Assembly: GCA_937128575.1 (NCBI GenBank) | Contig: CAKZMN010000139.1 | Coordinates: 1 to 5,261, forward strand | Reading direction: 5' to 3' | Source of the DNA: an uncultured Alphaproteobacteria bacterium | GTDB taxonomy: Bacteria; Pseudomonadota; Alphaproteobacteria; Micavibrionales; Micavibrionaceae | DNA: 5,261 bases | In this document: positions 3,847 to 5,261 of the stretch, piece by piece | Layout of the letters: each line of letters starts with the position of its first letter | How positions within the stretch are numbered: the stretch's first letter is position 1 | Made by a program: the position numbers and the translations under genes | The notes under the pieces: model-generated | Databases searched by the model: none | What the model saw: the letters and a program-made list of their open reading frames with translations, nothing else | Told to the model about the DNA's origin: nothing

Positions 3847-5261
3847 ACAACAACCTCGTTTTCACGCTCATCGGCAACATTAATTTTCACCCATTGGTCT
3901 GACTGGTTTTGAAAGCTCAGCTCCCCACCCACATCGGTTTTAGAAAGCGCTTCCGTGTAACTACGGCGCATATCCATTTTCATGGCTTCGGTGAAATGTT
4001 GTTCGGTGCGTAAAATCACATCAAGGCGCGCATTGCGAAACAGGCCATCAACTTGAACGGGGCCCATCTGTGACAAATTTAAATCAAAGACAAACCGCGT
4101 TTGCTTATTGTTACTTGCGCCATCATCGCCAGCTTGATCTTCGTTGCGATAAAAAAGCGCCATGCGCTGCATATCGTTATCCATGAACATCGGCAGCGGC
4201 AGGGCGCGCCATTCTTGGCTAACCGGTTCCGATGCCATGCGGCTTAGGATGCTGCTTTCTTGCCCGATGCGCGACAGCAAATTACCGCGCCCCTCTCGCC
4301 TTAAAATATCCATTGTTTTATCACCCAGCCAACTGCCAATATCGCCCGAGCGTACAGCCGCCAAAAAGAACAAAGCCGCAGGGGTGAATTGTGCGGGCGT
4401 CGCGGGGGATGATGTAATGTTGCTCATGACCTGCGCGGCTGCTGGGTTAATTTGTGTCAGCGCAACTTGAAGATCTTGTAATAGCGGCCAAGCCCCCGGC
4501 GTTAGCATGGTTGATATAGTCGGCGGCGCTGCGATAACTGGCGCGGCAGGCAGCGCCCCTTGCGGCGTTAATTGTAGCTGCGTTCCCGCTGGTAAATCTG
4601 GTGATGGAATATGCAACGTGAAGTTTTGCAGCTCACCGCTTTGCGGTGAAAAAATACTTAGAACCGGAAGGCTCTGCGCAGTTTTACCACTAACCACCGC
4701 GGGCAATGATCCTGCGCGCACAGCTTCCGTAATCGTGGGCGCAGACGCTCTAGGCGTGTTTTGCGCCTCAGCTTTAGGATCAACAATTTCTGCCGCGGCC
4801 TTGCCGACAGATTCAATGCGCGCCTTGAATGAAGTATCAGTGGACTCTGCAGCTTCCGCTAATGCGCTCTGCGTTGGAAGGGCGGGGGCTGCTGGATTTA
4901 GGTTGATGGTTTGCGCGCTGGGAAGGGCGTTTGCACCTGCGGCCTCAAAAGAAAGGGAACTCGCTGGAATATTTTGGAGCGCGCTTTGCGTCGGTGCTGG
5001 GTTTGTCTCGCTAGTAAAAAACGACAGCGCTGTTTCTACAACGGACGGCGCACTGGCGGGTGCGGGCGTAACAATATCGATATTTACGGCGCTGGTTTGC
5101 GGTGCGCTTAAATTCACGGCCTGACTTGGCGCACTTTGTGTGACTTGAGCAATAACTTCCGCGGCTATGTTGGTTGCGGGCACGGTGGCCGCAGGTGCGG
5201 ATGTAACAACTTCCGCAGAAATTGGCGCCGTCGTCACTGGCGTTGCAATTGTTTGCAGCTG
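3843..5261 (-). CDS. FliK-like flagellar hook-length control protein, 5'-partial
   Basis: The frame is open to the right edge: codons before the GTG at 5235-5237 read QLQTIATP with no stop, and that GTG has no ribosome binding site, so the start lies outside. The 472 visible residues begin with a long low-complexity Ala/Pro/Ser/Thr linker, partly repetitive (PTQSAL occurs twice). A more ordered middle follows (FTLHIPSPDLPAGTQLQLTPQ, then FFLAAVRSGDIGSWLGDKTMD and EWRALPLPMFMD). The C-terminal domain, about visible residues 388-455, has FDLNLSQMGPVQVDGLF, then LDVILRTEQHFTEAMKMDMR and a final GGELSFQ. That Leu-Gly-Pro-Val pattern with a following helix matches the FliK C-terminal domain, which interacts with FlhB to switch export from hook to filament substrates, while the extended N-terminal part acts as a ruler. 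Convergent with fliJ, with no terminator between them. Similarity is to fold pattern rather than strong identity, so the symbol fliK is left out. Confidence 0.75.
   Translation of the reverse strand, partial: QLQTIATPVTTAPISAEVVTSAPAATVPATNIAAEVIAQVTQSAPSQAVNLSAPQTSAVNIDIVTPAPASAPSVVETALSFFTSETNPAPTQSALQNIPASSLSFEAAGANALPSAQTINLNPAAPALPTQSALAEAAESTDTSFKARIESVGKAAAEIVDPKAEAQNTPRASAPTITEAVRAGSLPAVVSGKTAQSLPVLSIFSPQSGELQNFTLHIPSPDLPAGTQLQLTPQGALPAAPVIAAPPTISTMLTPGAWPLLQDLQVALTQINPAAAQVMSNITSSPATPAQFTPAALFFLAAVRSGDIGSWLGDKTMDILRREGRGNLLSRIGQESSILSRMASEPVSQEWRALPLPMFMDNDMQRMALFYRNEDQAGDDGASNNKQTRFVFDLNLSQMGPVQVDGLFRNARLDVILRTEQHFTEAMKMDMRRSYTEALSKTDVGGELSFQNQSDQWVKINVADERENEVVV

Noticed and set aside
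4507..5124. 205-residue plus-strand frame opposite the fliK-like gene
   Set aside because: It is Ala/Gly/Val/Cys-rich as expected from the antisense of an Ala/Pro/Ser-rich gene, with no binding site or recognisable domain. The minus-strand frame is longer and matches a family.
5235..5237. GTG as the true start of the fliK-like gene
   Set aside because: The frame stays open to the window edge and no ribosome binding site precedes the GTG, so the gene is treated as truncated by the window.

Overview
The window reads as a chromosomal stretch of a flagellated alphaproteobacterium. The evidence is an unmistakable CtrA cell-cycle regulator, a flagellar export ATPase operon (fliI-fliJ) divergent from it, and a FliK-like hook-length protein next to them. 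A GANTC (CcrM-type) site lies in the ctrA/fliI control region. Base composition is mixed: a 60-base line I counted inside the left hypothetical gene (601-660) has 23 G/C, against 36 in a fliI line (2641-2700) and 38 in a fliK-like line (4501-4560). The genus cannot be fixed from the sequence.

Layout. 1-427: the 3' end of an unrecognised hydrophilic protein, open to the left edge, closed by a small hairpin terminator. 448-936: a good promoter whose -35 abuts that terminator, driving a 140-residue orphan protein. 942-976: a strong hairpin that should stop transcription from both sides. 1002-1700 (minus): ctrA. 1701-1880: a 180-bp divergent control region with four TTAA half-sites spaced exactly 10 bp apart, a GANTC site overlapping a -35-like hexamer on the ctrA strand, and a short inverted/direct repeat. 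1881-3428: fliI with an acidic Pro/Glu-rich C-terminal tail. 3421-3846: fliJ, overlapping fliI and interrupted by an in-frame TAA at 3739-3741. 3843-5261 (minus): a FliK-like gene running off the right edge, whose stop codon overlaps the original fliJ stop tail to tail.

How the genes work together. CtrA in this class controls flagellar and cell-cycle genes. FliI and FliJ form part of the cytoplasmic ATPase complex of the flagellar type III export apparatus, and FliK-type proteins set hook length and switch substrate specificity. The region is thus a regulator beside its probable targets, plus two unrelated AT-richer genes on the left.

I see no undescribed multi-gene system. The points most worth a second look are the premature stop in fliJ with an intact in-frame remainder, the helically phased TTAA array, and the possible two-promoter ctrA arrangement.
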